Position numbers and translations under genes: made by a program. A stretch of DNA of 64,000 nucleotides from Pauljensenia sp018375675 (lineage in GTDB: Bacteria; Actinomycetota; Actinomycetes; Actinomycetales; Actinomycetaceae), in assembly GCA_041432705.1 (NCBI GenBank), contig JAPWAE010000003.1, positions 62,001 through 126,000 on the forward strand, given 5' to 3'. Below, one piece after another: positions 51,349 through 60,296 of this stretch; the first letter of the stretch is position 1, and every line of letters begins with the position of its first letter. The notes below the pieces were generated by a model that was not told the origin of the DNA, did no database searches, and saw nothing but the letters and a program-made list of their open reading frames with translations.

Positions 51349-52635
51349 ATGACCGCTAGTTCTCACGTGACCACGCCGAAGGACATCCGTCAGGCAGCCA
51401 CCGCCCTGGAGGGGGTCGCCGTTCGCACGAACCTGGATCGTTCCGAGCGTCTGTCCACCGAGGCCGGCGTGGATATTCTGCTCAAGCGTGAGGATCAGCA
51501 GAAGTGCCGCTCCTTCAAGGTGCGCGGCGCCTACGCGCGCATGTCGCTCCTCTCCCCCGCCGAGCGTGAACGCGGGGTCGTGTGTGCCTCGGCAGGTAAC
51601 CACGCACAGGGCCTGGCGTACGCGTGTGCCCACCTGGGCGTGCGCGGCACGATTTACCTGCCCTCGAACACGCCTCGCCAGAAGCGTCGCCGTATCGCGA
51701 CTATTGGTGGGCAGTGGGTCGAGCAGGTCATCGTGGATGGCACGTTCGACCGCGCGAACGCGCTGGCACAGGAGGCCGCGCGCGCGACGGGCCGCACCTA
51801 CGTTCACCCCTACGATGATCCCTTCACGATCGCCGGTCAGGGCACGATCGGTGTCGAACTCGAGGAGCAGATGCCCGCGGACACGGCTGCGATCCTGGTC
51901 CCCGTGGGCGGCGGCGGCCTCATCGCGGGCATCGCGACGTGGCTGCGCGCAAACCGTCCAGAGGTGAAGATCATCGGTGTGGAGCCCGCGGGCGCGGCGT
52001 CGATGCACGCTGCTCTCGAGGCGGGGCAGCCAATGTCCCTGGCGAAGGTCGATCCTTTCGTGGATGGCACGGCAGTGGGCCGCGCAGGTTCGCTCCCCTT
52101 CCACATTGCCTCGCAGTTCGTTGACTCCGTGCTGGTCGTGCCCGAGGGCGCGGTGTGCACGGAGATGCTGGAGCTCTACCAGTCCGACGGCGTCATCGCC
52201 GAGCCCGCCGGTGCCCTCGCTTCCACGGCCGCGCACGTGTATTTGACCGATCCGGCTGATCGCAAGGCACTGCTGGGCCGCTCCGACGGCGCGATCGTGT
52301 GCGTCGTGTCGGGTGGTAACAACGACCTGACGCGCTACGCCGAGGTCATGGAGCGTTCGCTGCGCCACGAGGGCCTGCGTCATTACTTCCTCGTGACGTT
52401 CCCGCAGCAGCCGGGCATGCTGCGCGTCTTCCTCTCGGATGTGCTGGGGCCTGCAGACGATATCGTGCACTTCGAGTACACGAAGAAGAACAACCGCGAG
52501 CTCGGACCCGCTCTGGTGGGCATCGATTTGTCGAACCCGGATGACATCGACGGGCTTCGACACCGCATGGAGGCTTCACCCCTGCACGTGGAGGAGCTGC
52601 CGCTGGATTCGGAGATCACGCGACTCGTGATCTAA
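51349..52635 (+). CDS. ilvA: Threonine ammonia-lyase
   Basis: PLP enzyme converting threonine to 2-oxobutanoate, first step of isoleucine synthesis. 428 aa. Lys57 in SFKVRGA binds PLP; SAGNHAQG and the late VSGGNND hold the phosphate and ring. The C-terminal 80 residues (YFLVTFPQQPGMLRVF) form an ACT-like regulatory domain of the short type. GGAAGGAG lies 6 nt before the ATG; an upstream open frame across the orn promoter is not coding. Confidence 0.94.
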   Translation: MTASSHVTTPKDIRQAATALEGVAVRTNLDRSERLSTEAGVDILLKREDQQKCRSFKVRGAYARMSLLSPAERERGVVCASAGNHAQGLAYACAHLGVRGTIYLPSNTPRQKRRRIATIGGQWVEQVIVDGTFDRANALAQEAARATGRTYVHPYDDPFTIAGQGTIGVELEEQMPADTAAILVPVGGGGLIAGIATWLRANRPEVKIIGVEPAGAASMHAALEAGQPMSLAKVDPFVDGTAVGRAGSLPFHIASQFVDSVLVVPEGAVCTEMLELYQSDGVIAEPAGALASTAAHVYLTDPADRKALLGRSDGAIVCVVSGGNNDLTRYAEVMERSLRHEGLRHYFLVTFPQQPGMLRVFLSDVLGPADDIVHFEYTKKNNRELGPALVGIDLSNPDDIDGLRHRMEASPLHVEELPLDSEITRLVI

Positions 52636-52810
52636 GGGAGTCGGTACACACGCCTGAGAGGGGCGCGGTTTCGGGGACGAGGCCGTGGCCTCTCTCCCCT
52701 TTTATCCGACCCGTGCGGGTGGCTGGGCTGGGAGCCGCCTTGGGTGGCCGCTGGGCCGATGCACGCGGTGGCGCGGCGGGGTATGGCGGCGGGGTCCGCC
52801 GCGAGGGGTG

Positions 52811-53242
52811 TCAGGCGGCGAGGGTGACGGGGCGGGTGACGCGCACGCGCACGGAGGGGGTGGAGTTGAAGCGGTAGCCTTCGCCGCGGACCGTGGAGAT
52901 GAGGTCGGGCAGGATGGAGAGCTTCTTGCGCAGGCGACGGATGTGGGCGTCCACGGTGCGGGAGTCGGAGCCGAGTTCAGAGTCGGCCCACACGGAGGCG
53001 AAGAGCTCGTCGCGGGTGACGGAGCGGTCGGCGTTGGCGGCGAGGTGGGCCAGGAGGTCGTGTTCCTTGGCGGATAGGCCGGCGTCGCGTCCGTCGAGGG
53101 TAACCTGGCCGCGGTCGATGTCAATGTCGATGCGAGAGGAGCTCAGTCGCAGGCCGGCCAGAACGTCGAGGAATTCCTCGTAGGAGGTGGGGGTGTCGTT
53201 GGCGGCGCGGACGGAGGCGGCAGGGGTGTTGACGAGGGTCAT
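52811..53242 (-). CDS. Orphan OmpR/PhoB-type winged-helix regulator
   Basis: A 143-aa DNA-binding protein consisting of a 35-residue N-terminal extension, a winged-helix domain (about residues 38-127; LSAKEHDLLAHLAAN, RTVDAHIRRLRKKL, ISTVRGEGYRF) and a short tail. There is no receiver domain, so it is not a normal response regulator. No Shine-Dalgarno is visible before the ATG. The gene sits alone behind an unusually long upstream region with several inverted repeats. Its targets are unknown. Confidence 0.88.
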   Translation of the reverse strand: MTLVNTPAASVRAANDTPTSYEEFLDVLAGLRLSSSRIDIDIDRGQVTLDGRDAGLSAKEHDLLAHLAANADRSVTRDELFASVWADSELGSDSRTVDAHIRRLRKKLSILPDLISTVRGEGYRFNSTPSVRVRVTRPVTLAA

Positions 53243-53670
53243 GGGTGTATCCGATTCTTCGGGGCCGCACTCCCACTATCGGCGTGGGTATATCACTGCG
53301 GCGGTGATTGACAGGGTATCTGGGGCGTCAATCACATACACATTCGCGACATCATGCCACCGCAGGGGCAGCACATGGGGTTCGCGAAGGTCGTCATGGC
53401 ATTAAGTTTGTCGGACGCTTTCCGTCCGAGCAACACGGCGTCCGCACAATGAGACTGTGTAACAGGGTGTGTTCGTGGGGCGGACAGCCTATATTTGCTG
53501 CCGACCACCCTGATGACAGCCATTTATCGTTACAATAACGCCGATTACGCGACAGTTCGGACAGCGTGAGCCCGCTGCCCAATCCGCCGTCACGTTCTGT
53601 CGCTGTTACATTCGCGGGCACAGATGCCCGCTCTCCCCCGCGCATTCGCACGCCCGCACAGACGCAAACG
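53243..53670 (-). promoter_or_regulatory. Long upstream region of the winged-helix gene
   Basis: No gene is seen. On the minus strand CTGTCA (53314-53309), a 16-bp spacer and TATACC (53292-53287) form a possible promoter. A perfect 9-bp inverted repeat (GTGATTGAC, 53304-53312, and its complement, 53327-53335) overlaps its -35 box. Further perfect hairpins are TCGGACG (53411-53429), CGTTA (53528-53540) and GCGGGCA (53614-53631). Confidence 0.55.
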
Positions 53671-53704
53671 GTGAGGGGCGGGACCCATCGGGCCCGCCCC
53701 TCAC
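53671..53704 (-). terminator. Terminator after metE
   Basis: 12-bp stem (GTGAGGGGCGGG) continued by CCC/GGG with one bulge and loop ATC; 20 bases past the metE stop. Confidence 0.9.
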
Positions 53705-53723
53705 CTATCGCCTAGAAGAACGC

Positions 53724-56045
53724 TCAGCTCTCCAGGCCGCGCTGGGCACGCACTTGTCGAGTAGCAGAGACAAGGTTGTCCAGCGACGCCTTCGTTTCCT
53801 CGTAGCCGCGGGTCTTGAGGCCGCAGTCGGGGTTGACCCACAGGCGCGAGACCGGCACGGCGTCGGCGGCCAGGCCGATGAGCTCGGCGAGCTCCTCGGT
53901 GCTGGGGACTCGGGGTGCGTGGATGTCCCACACGCCGGGGCCAATGCCGTGGTCGAAGCCAGCCTCGGCGAGTTCGGGGACGACCTCCATCTTGGAGCGC
54001 GCCGCCTCGATGGACGTCACGTCAGCGTCCAGGCCCTTGATGGCGTCGATGATCTGGCCGAACTCGGAGTAGCACAGGTGCGTGTGGATCTGGGTGTCAG
54101 GGCGCACCGAGGAGGTGGCCAGGCGGAAGGATCCCACGGACCAGTTCAGGTAGTCGGCGTGGCGGTCGACGTCCAGGGGCAGCAGCTCGCGCAGGGCGGG
54201 CTCGTCCACCTGGATCGCGGCGATGCCGGCAGCCTCGAGGTCGGACACCTCGTCGCGCAGGGCCAGGCCGATCTGGTCGGCGATCTCGCCGAGCGGCAGG
54301 TCGTTGCGCGGGAAGGACCACGCGATGATCGTGACGGGGCCGGTGAGCATGCCCTTGACGGGCTTGTCGGTGAGCGACTGGGCGTAGCTGGTCCAGCCGA
54401 CGGTCATGGGAGCGGGGCGCGAGACGTCACCCCACAGGACGGAGGGACGCGTGCAGCGCGAGCCGTAGGACTGCACCCAGCCGTTGCGCGTGGCCGCGAA
54501 GCCATCGAGCAGCTCGGCGAAGTACTGGACCATGTCGTTACGCTCGGCCTCGCCGTGGACGAGCATGTCGAGTCCCAGCTCCTCCTGGAGGGCAATGACC
54601 GAGGCGATCTCCTCGCGCATGCGTGCCTCGTAGTCCGCGTCGGAGAGTTCGCCGCGCGCGTTTGCAGCGCGAGCCTTGCGGATCTCTGTGGTCTGCGGGA
54701 ACGAACCGATGGTCGTCGTGGGCAGCGGCGGCAGGTGGAGGCGCTCGGTCTGGGCGGCCTCGCGCTCGAGGTAGGGCTCGCGGGCGCGGTCGGCGTCGGT
54801 GAGGGCGGCGGTGCGGCTGCGGACCTCGGGGCGCACGACGCCGGGGGCGGCGGCGCGCTGTTCGAGGACGCGGGTGGCCTCGGCGACCTCGGCGTCGATG
54901 GCTTCCCAGCCCTCATCCACGCCGCGCGCGAGGGTGACGACCTCGAGAACCTTCTGGTCGGCGAAGGCGAGCCAGGCGTGCAGGTTCTCGTTGAGGGTCG
55001 CGTCGTCCCAGGTTTCCAGCGCGGTGTCGTGGGGCACGTGCTGGAGGGAGTTGGAGGTGGCGACGGTGACGCGGGCTGCGCCCAGGGCCTGAGCGGCCTT
55101 CAGGGTCTCACGCAGCTGGGCCAGGTCGGCGCGCCAGATGTAGCGGCCGTCGACCGCACCGACGACGAGGGTGACGCCGGAAAGGTCGGCGCCCTGCGGC
55201 AGCGAGCCGCGCAGCGTGTCGACGTGGAGGGCCTCGACGCCCGTCTTGGCCAGGGCGCCCACCGCGTGGGAGGCGTCGCCGTAGGGGGTGGTGAGCAGGA
55301 TCTGGGGACGCTCGGTGGCGGCGGCCAGGCGCCCGTAGACGCGGGCGGCCAGCTCGCCCAGCTCGACGCGGGTGCGCGAGAGGTTGTCGGAGGTGAGGGC
55401 CGGCTCATCGAGCTGGACCCACGGGGCGCCCGCGGCGTGCAGGGAGGCCAGTGCCTCCTCGTACGCGGCCACGGCCTCGTCGATGCGGGTGAGCGGGTCG
55501 AAGTCCGGGGTGGACGGGTCGGCCTTGGCCAGGGCCAGGTAGGTGACGGGGCCGACCAGGACGGGACGGGTCACGTAGCCCCACTCGCGGGCGTCCGTGA
55601 AGCGGCGGGTGATCGTATCGTCGGCGAAGCGCAGGGGCGTGTCGGGGCCGATCTCGGGGACAAGGTAGTGGTAGTTCGTGTCGAACCACTTCGTCATCTC
55701 TTCGGGGCCGACCTTGTCATCACCGCGGGCAAGCGCGAAGTAGAGGTCGAGGCCCTCGCGGCCGGCGAAGCGCGGCGGGATGGCACCCAGGAGGATCGTG
55801 GCGTCCAGGACGTGGTCGTACAGGGAGGGAGCGTCGGCCAGGGAAGCGTCGGAGGGGTTCAGGCCCAGCTCGACGAGGCGCGCAAGGTTCTCCTTGCGCA
55901 GATCGTTGGCGGCCTGGATCAGCTCGGCCTCGGTGATGCGGCCGGCCCAGCGGGCCTCGAGGGCGCGCTTGAGCTCGCGGCCACGGCCGATACGCGGATA
56001 GGCCAGGATTGTGGCGGTGGGGAACTGCGTGGTCGCAGCGGACAT
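53724..56045 (-). CDS. metE: Cobalamin-independent methionine synthase
   Basis: Transfers a methyl group from methyl-tetrahydrofolate polyglutamate to homocysteine. The 773-aa protein has two related barrels. The C-terminal barrel holds the zinc ligands: HTHLCYSEF (His, Cys), VHGEAERND (Glu) and NPDCGLKTR (Cys). The homocysteine site TTTIGSFPQT is present. AAGGAGA lies 5 nt before the ATG. It follows metF by 78 bases and uses its product, so the two form a methionine unit. No cobalamin riboswitch was recognised upstream. Confidence 0.96.
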   Translation of the reverse strand: MSAATTQFPTATILAYPRIGRGRELKRALEARWAGRITEAELIQAANDLRKENLARLVELGLNPSDASLADAPSLYDHVLDATILLGAIPPRFAGREGLDLYFALARGDDKVGPEEMTKWFDTNYHYLVPEIGPDTPLRFADDTITRRFTDAREWGYVTRPVLVGPVTYLALAKADPSTPDFDPLTRIDEAVAAYEEALASLHAAGAPWVQLDEPALTSDNLSRTRVELGELAARVYGRLAAATERPQILLTTPYGDASHAVGALAKTGVEALHVDTLRGSLPQGADLSGVTLVVGAVDGRYIWRADLAQLRETLKAAQALGAARVTVATSNSLQHVPHDTALETWDDATLNENLHAWLAFADQKVLEVVTLARGVDEGWEAIDAEVAEATRVLEQRAAAPGVVRPEVRSRTAALTDADRAREPYLEREAAQTERLHLPPLPTTTIGSFPQTTEIRKARAANARGELSDADYEARMREEIASVIALQEELGLDMLVHGEAERNDMVQYFAELLDGFAATRNGWVQSYGSRCTRPSVLWGDVSRPAPMTVGWTSYAQSLTDKPVKGMLTGPVTIIAWSFPRNDLPLGEIADQIGLALRDEVSDLEAAGIAAIQVDEPALRELLPLDVDRHADYLNWSVGSFRLATSSVRPDTQIHTHLCYSEFGQIIDAIKGLDADVTSIEAARSKMEVVPELAEAGFDHGIGPGVWDIHAPRVPSTEELAELIGLAADAVPVSRLWVNPDCGLKTRGYEETKASLDNLVSATRQVRAQRGLES

Positions 56046-56123
56046 GGTTTTCTCCTTGGGTGTGCTACTCGTTCGGCGTGCGCGGGAGACCCGCACCCTG
56101 CCGCAGGGTGGATGGTGGTGCGC

Positions 56124-57107
56124 TCAGGCGCGGGTATCGGGGGCCGAGGCCTGGGACCGCAGCGGGTCAGGCTTGACTCCCATGAGGGCCAGGATGTCCA
56201 AGACGGGCTTGGAGCGGTTGAAGGTGTAGAGGTGGACGCCGGGAGCGCCCGCCTCCAGGACGGAGTGGATGAGGCGCGAGCCGAAGACTGCGCCGAACTC
56301 GTCGCGCGCATCCTGGTGGGGGTAGTCGGCGAGCGTGGTCAGCAGGTATTCGGGGACCTCGATGCCGGTGAGGTCCTGGACGCGGCGCAGACGGGCCGGG
56401 TCGGTGGCCGGCAGCAGGCCGGGCACGATCGGGATGGTGACGCCGGCGCGGCGGGCGCGCTCGACGAAGGAGGCGTAGACATCGGCGTCCCAGAAAAGCT
56501 GCGTGATAGCGAAGGAGGCGCCTGCTGCCTGCTTGACGAGCAGGCGCTCGACCTCCTGCGCGGGCGTGGTTCCGGCGGCCGGGTTACCCGCGGGGAAGGC
56601 GGCGACGGCGATCGTCAGGGGCTTGAAGGCGGAGCGCAGTGCCTCGCCCGGGTGAGCGTCGCAGCGGCGCTTTTCGACGGTGCGGATGAGGTGGATGAGC
56701 TCGGTGGCGCTTCCGACGCCGCCCGGGCCGGGCTCCCAGTCTTCCTGTCCCACCGGCGGGTCTCCGCGGAGCGCCAGGAAGGTGCGCACGCCAGAGTCCA
56801 GATAGTCGTAGACGGTCGAGACGACCTCTTCGGTCGAGTTACCCACGCAGGTCAGGTGCGCGATCGGCTGGATCGGGGTGTCACGCACGAGGCGGCGGAC
56901 CGTCGAGCGTGCGTTAGAGCGGTCCTTGCCGCCCGCACCGTAGGTGACAGACATAAAGTCGGGGCGCACGCGCAGCAGCTGATCGACCGTGTTCCAGAAG
57001 GGTTCTTCCAGGGAGGGCTTGCGCGGGGGCATGACCTCGAAGGACAGGAGCGTGGGCTCGTGGTCGTGGGTGCAGGGACAGGCGTAGGCGTCGTCTGAGA
57101 AGGGCAC
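56124..57107 (-). CDS. metF: Methylenetetrahydrofolate reductase
   Basis: Flavin-dependent barrel enzyme of 327 aa that supplies methyl-tetrahydrofolate to MetE. Seen are LLSFEVMPPRK, FMSVTYGAGG, the folate-site LRGDPP, and ITQLFWDADVY. The start is a GTG with no strong ribosome site. The N-terminus has a short Cys- and His-containing extension (CPCTHDHEP) ahead of the usual start of the fold. Genes metF and metE run in that order on the same strand. Confidence 0.93.
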   Translation of the reverse strand: MPFSDDAYACPCTHDHEPTLLSFEVMPPRKPSLEEPFWNTVDQLLRVRPDFMSVTYGAGGKDRSNARSTVRRLVRDTPIQPIAHLTCVGNSTEEVVSTVYDYLDSGVRTFLALRGDPPVGQEDWEPGPGGVGSATELIHLIRTVEKRRCDAHPGEALRSAFKPLTIAVAAFPAGNPAAGTTPAQEVERLLVKQAAGASFAITQLFWDADVYASFVERARRAGVTIPIVPGLLPATDPARLRRVQDLTGIEVPEYLLTTLADYPHQDARDEFGAVFGSRLIHSVLEAGAPGVHLYTFNRSKPVLDILALMGVKPDPLRSQASAPDTRA

Positions 57108-57467
57108 TGTGTAACTCTCGGGTGGCGGCTGGCTTCCACGTGGGTGCGCGTTGGCGCGGGTGGTGTGGTGGTGGAGCGCGAGCCTAAGGAATAGCGGACG
57201 TCAGCGTCAGCTGCACATTCGGGCACGAATAGACCCGCACATGCGACGGGTGGTGTTCGTTCGTGCGTTCATGACCCCAGTATGTCCGCCTTCATGCAGG
57301 TGGCGCAGGAGGGGTCCACGTAACGGGAGTTTGTGACAGCGCCCGTCTCAGAACCGAGCCAGAAATGACTGTGCACAGTGGGACGATGGGGATGCCTCCA
57401 CGGCGCCACCCCGGGACACCTGTATTCCTGCCGGGGAGCTGTTCCGTTGAGAGGAGGTGACTGGGCA
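57108..57467. other. Intergenic region upstream of metF
   Basis: 360 bases between metF and the 47-aa protein gene, divergently oriented. I recognise no gene, riboswitch or clear promoter. A small inverted repeat ATTCG/CGAAT lies at 57217-57230. Confidence 0.5.
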
Positions 57468-57611
57468 ATGGCGAAAGACCATCGTCCGCCTCGACGGCGG
57501 CGGGGCCTTGACAGGAAGCAGAAAGCCCAGATCGCTGTAGCAGTGATGACGACACTGCCGCAGCTGATCTGGGCGATTGCATTCCTGCTAAGCACCCTGA
57601 TGGGTAGCTAA
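57468..57611 (+). CDS. Small hypothetical membrane protein, 47 aa
   Basis: Begins with a very basic segment (MAKDHRPPRRRRGLDRKQK) and continues into one hydrophobic helix (about residues 23-43, VMTTLPQLIWAIAFLL), so a single-pass protein with its N-terminus inside. AGGAGGTGA, a full anti-16S match, lies 8 nt before the ATG, which makes translation likely. A terminator hairpin follows 20 bases after the stop. Function unknown; its size and charge recall small regulatory membrane proteins or a phage-like toxin, but nothing supports either. Confidence 0.7.
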   Translation: MAKDHRPPRRRRGLDRKQKAQIAVAVMTTLPQLIWAIAFLLSTLMGS

Positions 57612-57630
57612 GACTATCCCGGAAGCCGGT

Positions 57631-57658
57631 GAGTCGAACAGCGGCAACTGTTCGGCTC
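57631..57658 (+). terminator. Terminator after the 47-aa gene
   Basis: 11-bp stem (GAGTCGAACAG, one G-T pair) with loop CGGCAA, followed by CCCCCATTAT. Confidence 0.75.
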
Positions 57659-57742
57659 CCCCCATTATGCCACGCTTCACCGGTTCGGTCGGCCACATAA
57701 CGACCGACGACGATGCTTCGTTGCAGCACCCGCATCACAAGC

Positions 57743-57818
57743 TGGCGCCTCCGACAGGACTCGAACCTGCAACCTCGGGATTAGAAGGCCCTTGCTCTAT
57801 CCATTGAGCTACGGAGGC
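57743..57818 (-). tRNA. tRNA-Arg (anticodon TCT), CCA encoded
   Basis: Cloverleaf on the minus strand: acceptor GCCTCCG/CGGAGGC, D arm GCTC/GAGC, T arm GCAGG/CCTGT, discriminator G and encoded CCA. The loop CTTCTAA gives anticodon TCT for the rare codon AGA. The anticodon stem AGGGC/TCCCG has only three pairs, with A-G and C-T mismatches at its two ends. Confidence 0.9.
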
Positions 57819-57853
57819 GTGGCGCGGTGCGCCGCCTGTAAGACTAGCGGAGG

Positions 57854-59125
57854 TTAGCGCGCCTTTCCACCAGCGCGCCCCAGCAGGAAGGCGAGCAGCG
57901 GGAACAGCAGCACGGACATCGCGCCAGCGACGACAAGCAGGGAGGCGAGCCACGAGGGCAGGACACCCGTCGCGACACCCAGCTCGGTGACGGCGACGAT
58001 GATCGGTAGGCCGGTCGCACCGTACAGGCCGATGCGCGTCGCGTCCGTCCAGCCGACGCGCTCAATCGATCCGTGGAAGCGTTCCAGAAGGACGATGGGC
58101 ACGCCGCGCACGACGAGGATTGCACCGACGAAGGCGACGAGCAGGAAGGGGTAGCTCGCGACTGCGCTCAGCGAGATGTTCATGCCCGAAGTGACAAAGA
58201 ACAGCGGGATCAGGAAGGAGAAGCCGAGGGTGCGCAGCTCGCCTTCGACCATCGTGAAGTTGCCGGGTGCCAGCGCGCGCACGATGATGCCGGCCGCGAA
58301 CGCGCCGAGCACCATGTCCAGTTCCATGACAGCGGACAGCGCCATGAGGCCGGTGAGAACCAGCATGACGACGCGCATGAGTGTCTTTTGCGAGGTCTGC
58401 GCCCCGTGCAGGATCGTCCGCCCGATCGCGGGGTGCTCAAGGATGAAGCGCGTCGGGATGGCGACCGCAAGGACCGTGGCAAGCGCGAAAAGCAGGAGGA
58501 CGATCGCGGCGGCCCACGGGCTACGCGCCGACAGCAGCAGCGACATGGCGATGATGGGCGCGAGCTCGCCGACAGCTCCGTGGACGAGGACCGCCTTGCC
58601 GATCGTCGTCCCCATGACGCCGGCCTCCATGAGGATGGGCAGCAGGGTACCCATCGCCGTCGAGGTCAGCGCGATCGCCAGCGCGATGTACGTCGCGGTG
58701 GCAACTCCCGTCGTACCCGACGCGGCGACCGCCACCCACGAGACGGCCAGGCCAATGCCAAAGCATGCCAGCCACGTGAGCAGCGAACGCCTCCCCGCCC
58801 GTCCGTGCACCTCTTCCACGTCGATCTCGGTGCCCGCGATGAGGAAGAGCATGCCCATGCCGACCTCGCGGAACACGGAGATCGGCTCGGTGAGGGATGC
58901 GAGTCCCAGAACGTTCGGCCCGATGATGGCACCAAAGATGAGCAGCCAGACGACGTCGGGCACGCGCTTTCGTGTGAGCGAGGACAGCAGGGGTGCGATG
59001 GCCGCAGCGGCGGCGATCAGGAAGAGGGAGACGATGGCTCCCTCGGTGCCACTCGTGCTCGACGCGGCGACGAGGCCGTGGCCCACTCCCCCGCTCGCGG
59101 CGGGCAGAGACATCGGCAGGCTCAT
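57854..59125 (-). CDS. Cation/proton antiporter (CPA2, KefB-like)
   Basis: A 423-aa membrane protein of about 12-13 helices related to sodium or potassium/proton antiporters. FGAIIGPNVLG in helix 2-3 and the unwound-helix regions (LTSTAMGTLLPILME; MELDMVLGAFAAGI) match the CPA2 fold. There is no C-terminal TrkA-N domain, so gating by nucleotides is not expected. The carried ion is not predictable. AAGGAA lies 5 nt before the ATG. Likely role: pH or cation balance. Confidence 0.88.
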   Translation of the reverse strand: MSLPMSLPAASGGVGHGLVAASSTSGTEGAIVSLFLIAAAAAIAPLLSSLTRKRVPDVVWLLIFGAIIGPNVLGLASLTEPISVFREVGMGMLFLIAGTEIDVEEVHGRAGRRSLLTWLACFGIGLAVSWVAVAASGTTGVATATYIALAIALTSTAMGTLLPILMEAGVMGTTIGKAVLVHGAVGELAPIIAMSLLLSARSPWAAAIVLLLFALATVLAVAIPTRFILEHPAIGRTILHGAQTSQKTLMRVVMLVLTGLMALSAVMELDMVLGAFAAGIIVRALAPGNFTMVEGELRTLGFSFLIPLFFVTSGMNISLSAVASYPFLLVAFVGAILVVRGVPIVLLERFHGSIERVGWTDATRIGLYGATGLPIIVAVTELGVATGVLPSWLASLLVVAGAMSVLLFPLLAFLLGRAGGKAR

Positions 59126-59214
59126 GTGCGTTCCTTTTCGGGTACTTGGATGCAGATCGAATCGACGACCGTAAGGGTTTTCGCCGAACGCTCAGCAATC
59201 ATGGGCATGACAAA

Positions 59215-59239
59215 GGCCCGGGACGACAAGTCCCGGGCC
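59215..59239 (-). terminator. Terminator after rpmF
   Basis: Perfect 10-bp stem (GGCCCGGGAC) with 5-nt loop; on the minus strand it is followed by TTTG. Confidence 0.85.
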
Positions 59240-59256
59240 CGTGCGTGGATGCGAGG

Positions 59257-59427
59257 TCAGCCCTCGACGTCCAGGAGGCCGTTCTTGTAGGCCTTGGCCA
59301 GGCGGCGGGGCACGCGGATCTCACGGCCGGCAACCTTGACGGTGTTCAGCTCGGTAAGATCAGCCTTCCAGGTAGACCGGCGGGTGCGGGTGTTCGCACG
59401 GGACATCTTGCGCTTGGGAACTGCCAT
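59257..59427 (-). CDS. rpmF: 50S ribosomal protein L32
   Basis: 56-aa ribosomal protein with the typical N-terminus MAVPKRKMSRANTRTRRS. The zinc-binding cysteines of the ancestral form are absent: no Cys is present anywhere, so this is the zinc-free type, often one of two paralogues in actinobacteria. Only a distant ribosome site is seen. The gene is single, without the yceD or plsX neighbours common in other bacteria. Confidence 0.95.
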   Translation of the reverse strand: MAVPKRKMSRANTRTRRSTWKADLTELNTVKVAGREIRVPRRLAKAYKNGLLDVEG

Positions 59428-59602
59428 GTCTTACCGCTCCTCTTCTTTCTCGACGACTATTCTGATCGGTGCGCCACGCGGGCGCACGGCGACAACCCGA
59501 CAAGACTACCACGGACCAGACTCTGAAGCACATCGCGAGAGGCTACGCGCCTGCGATCCTGGTTACAGACTGAGGGCGGGTTCTCTCCCTTAGACTGGGC
59601 GC

Positions 59603-60259
59603 ATGTCCGCTCTTCGCACGCTCGCCTCCGGCACGCTCCTCACCCACGAGATTGAGATCAAGCGTTCCCGATTTATCACGACGCTCGCCAGGACGGACAC
59701 TCCCGAGGAGGCACGCGACCTCATCGACGCCGTCAAAGCCGAGCACCCGCAGGCCCGCCATAACTGCTCCGCATACCTGATCGACCCGCCGGATGCCGCG
59801 CCTTTGCAGCATTCATCGGACGACGGCGAGCCCTCGGGCACGGCCGGAACCCCGATGCTGGAGGCCCTGCGCGCCTCCGACACGTGGAACGCGACGGCGG
59901 TCGTCACCCGCTACTTCGGCGGAATCCTCCTGGGCGGGGGTGGCCTCGTGCGGGCCTACTCCACCTCCGTGTCCGAGGCCGTCGCCCGCGCCCCCATTGC
60001 CTACCTCGTCGGGCGCGACGTCCTCGAAACCCAGCTGACTCCCGGGGACGCGGGTCGCATTGAAGCCGAGCTTCGCGCGCGAGGAGCCGCGGTCATCGAT
60101 ACGATCTGGAGCGCGGACGTCACGCTGCGCATTGCCATCGATCCGAGCGACCGAGATTCCATTGATGCATGCCTGGCGCAGGCCTCATCCGGTGTTGCAA
60201 AGTTTCGCTACGTGGAAACACGACGAATTGAACTGGACGCGGCTCCGAGCGCGGGATGA
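59603..60259 (+). CDS. YigZ/IMPACT family protein
   Basis: A 218-aa protein of the UPF0029 family. It has the N-terminal motif KRSRFITTLAR, the signature DDGEPSGTAGTPML and YFGGILLGGGGLVRAYS, followed by a small EF-G domain V-like fold at the C-terminus. Members bind nucleic acids or the translation machinery; the function in bacteria is unresolved. It lies 37 bases upstream of cysK on the same strand, separated by a new ribosome site. Confidence 0.9.
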   Translation: MSALRTLASGTLLTHEIEIKRSRFITTLARTDTPEEARDLIDAVKAEHPQARHNCSAYLIDPPDAAPLQHSSDDGEPSGTAGTPMLEALRASDTWNATAVVTRYFGGILLGGGGLVRAYSTSVSEAVARAPIAYLVGRDVLETQLTPGDAGRIEAELRARGAAVIDTIWSADVTLRIAIDPSDRDSIDACLAQASSGVAKFRYVETRRIELDAAPSAG

Positions 60260-60296
60260 CAATTCAGGGGTACACCTGCCTATGGAAGGACCCCTC

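Noticed and set aside
53754..57098. Open frame of 1114 codons antisense to metE and metF
   Set aside because: Same artefact; it crosses the metE-metF spacer and has low-complexity Gly/Val/Asp composition.
57269..57340. Short frame ending SCATCMKADILGS as a Cys/Met leader peptide for metF
   Set aside because: No ribosome site and no attenuator hairpin between it and metF; the Cys-rich stretch is too short to be significant.
56046..57467. Cobalamin or SAM riboswitch upstream of metE/metF
   Set aside because: I searched for conserved core boxes on the minus strand and could not assemble a plausible aptamer; a covariance-model scan would settle it.
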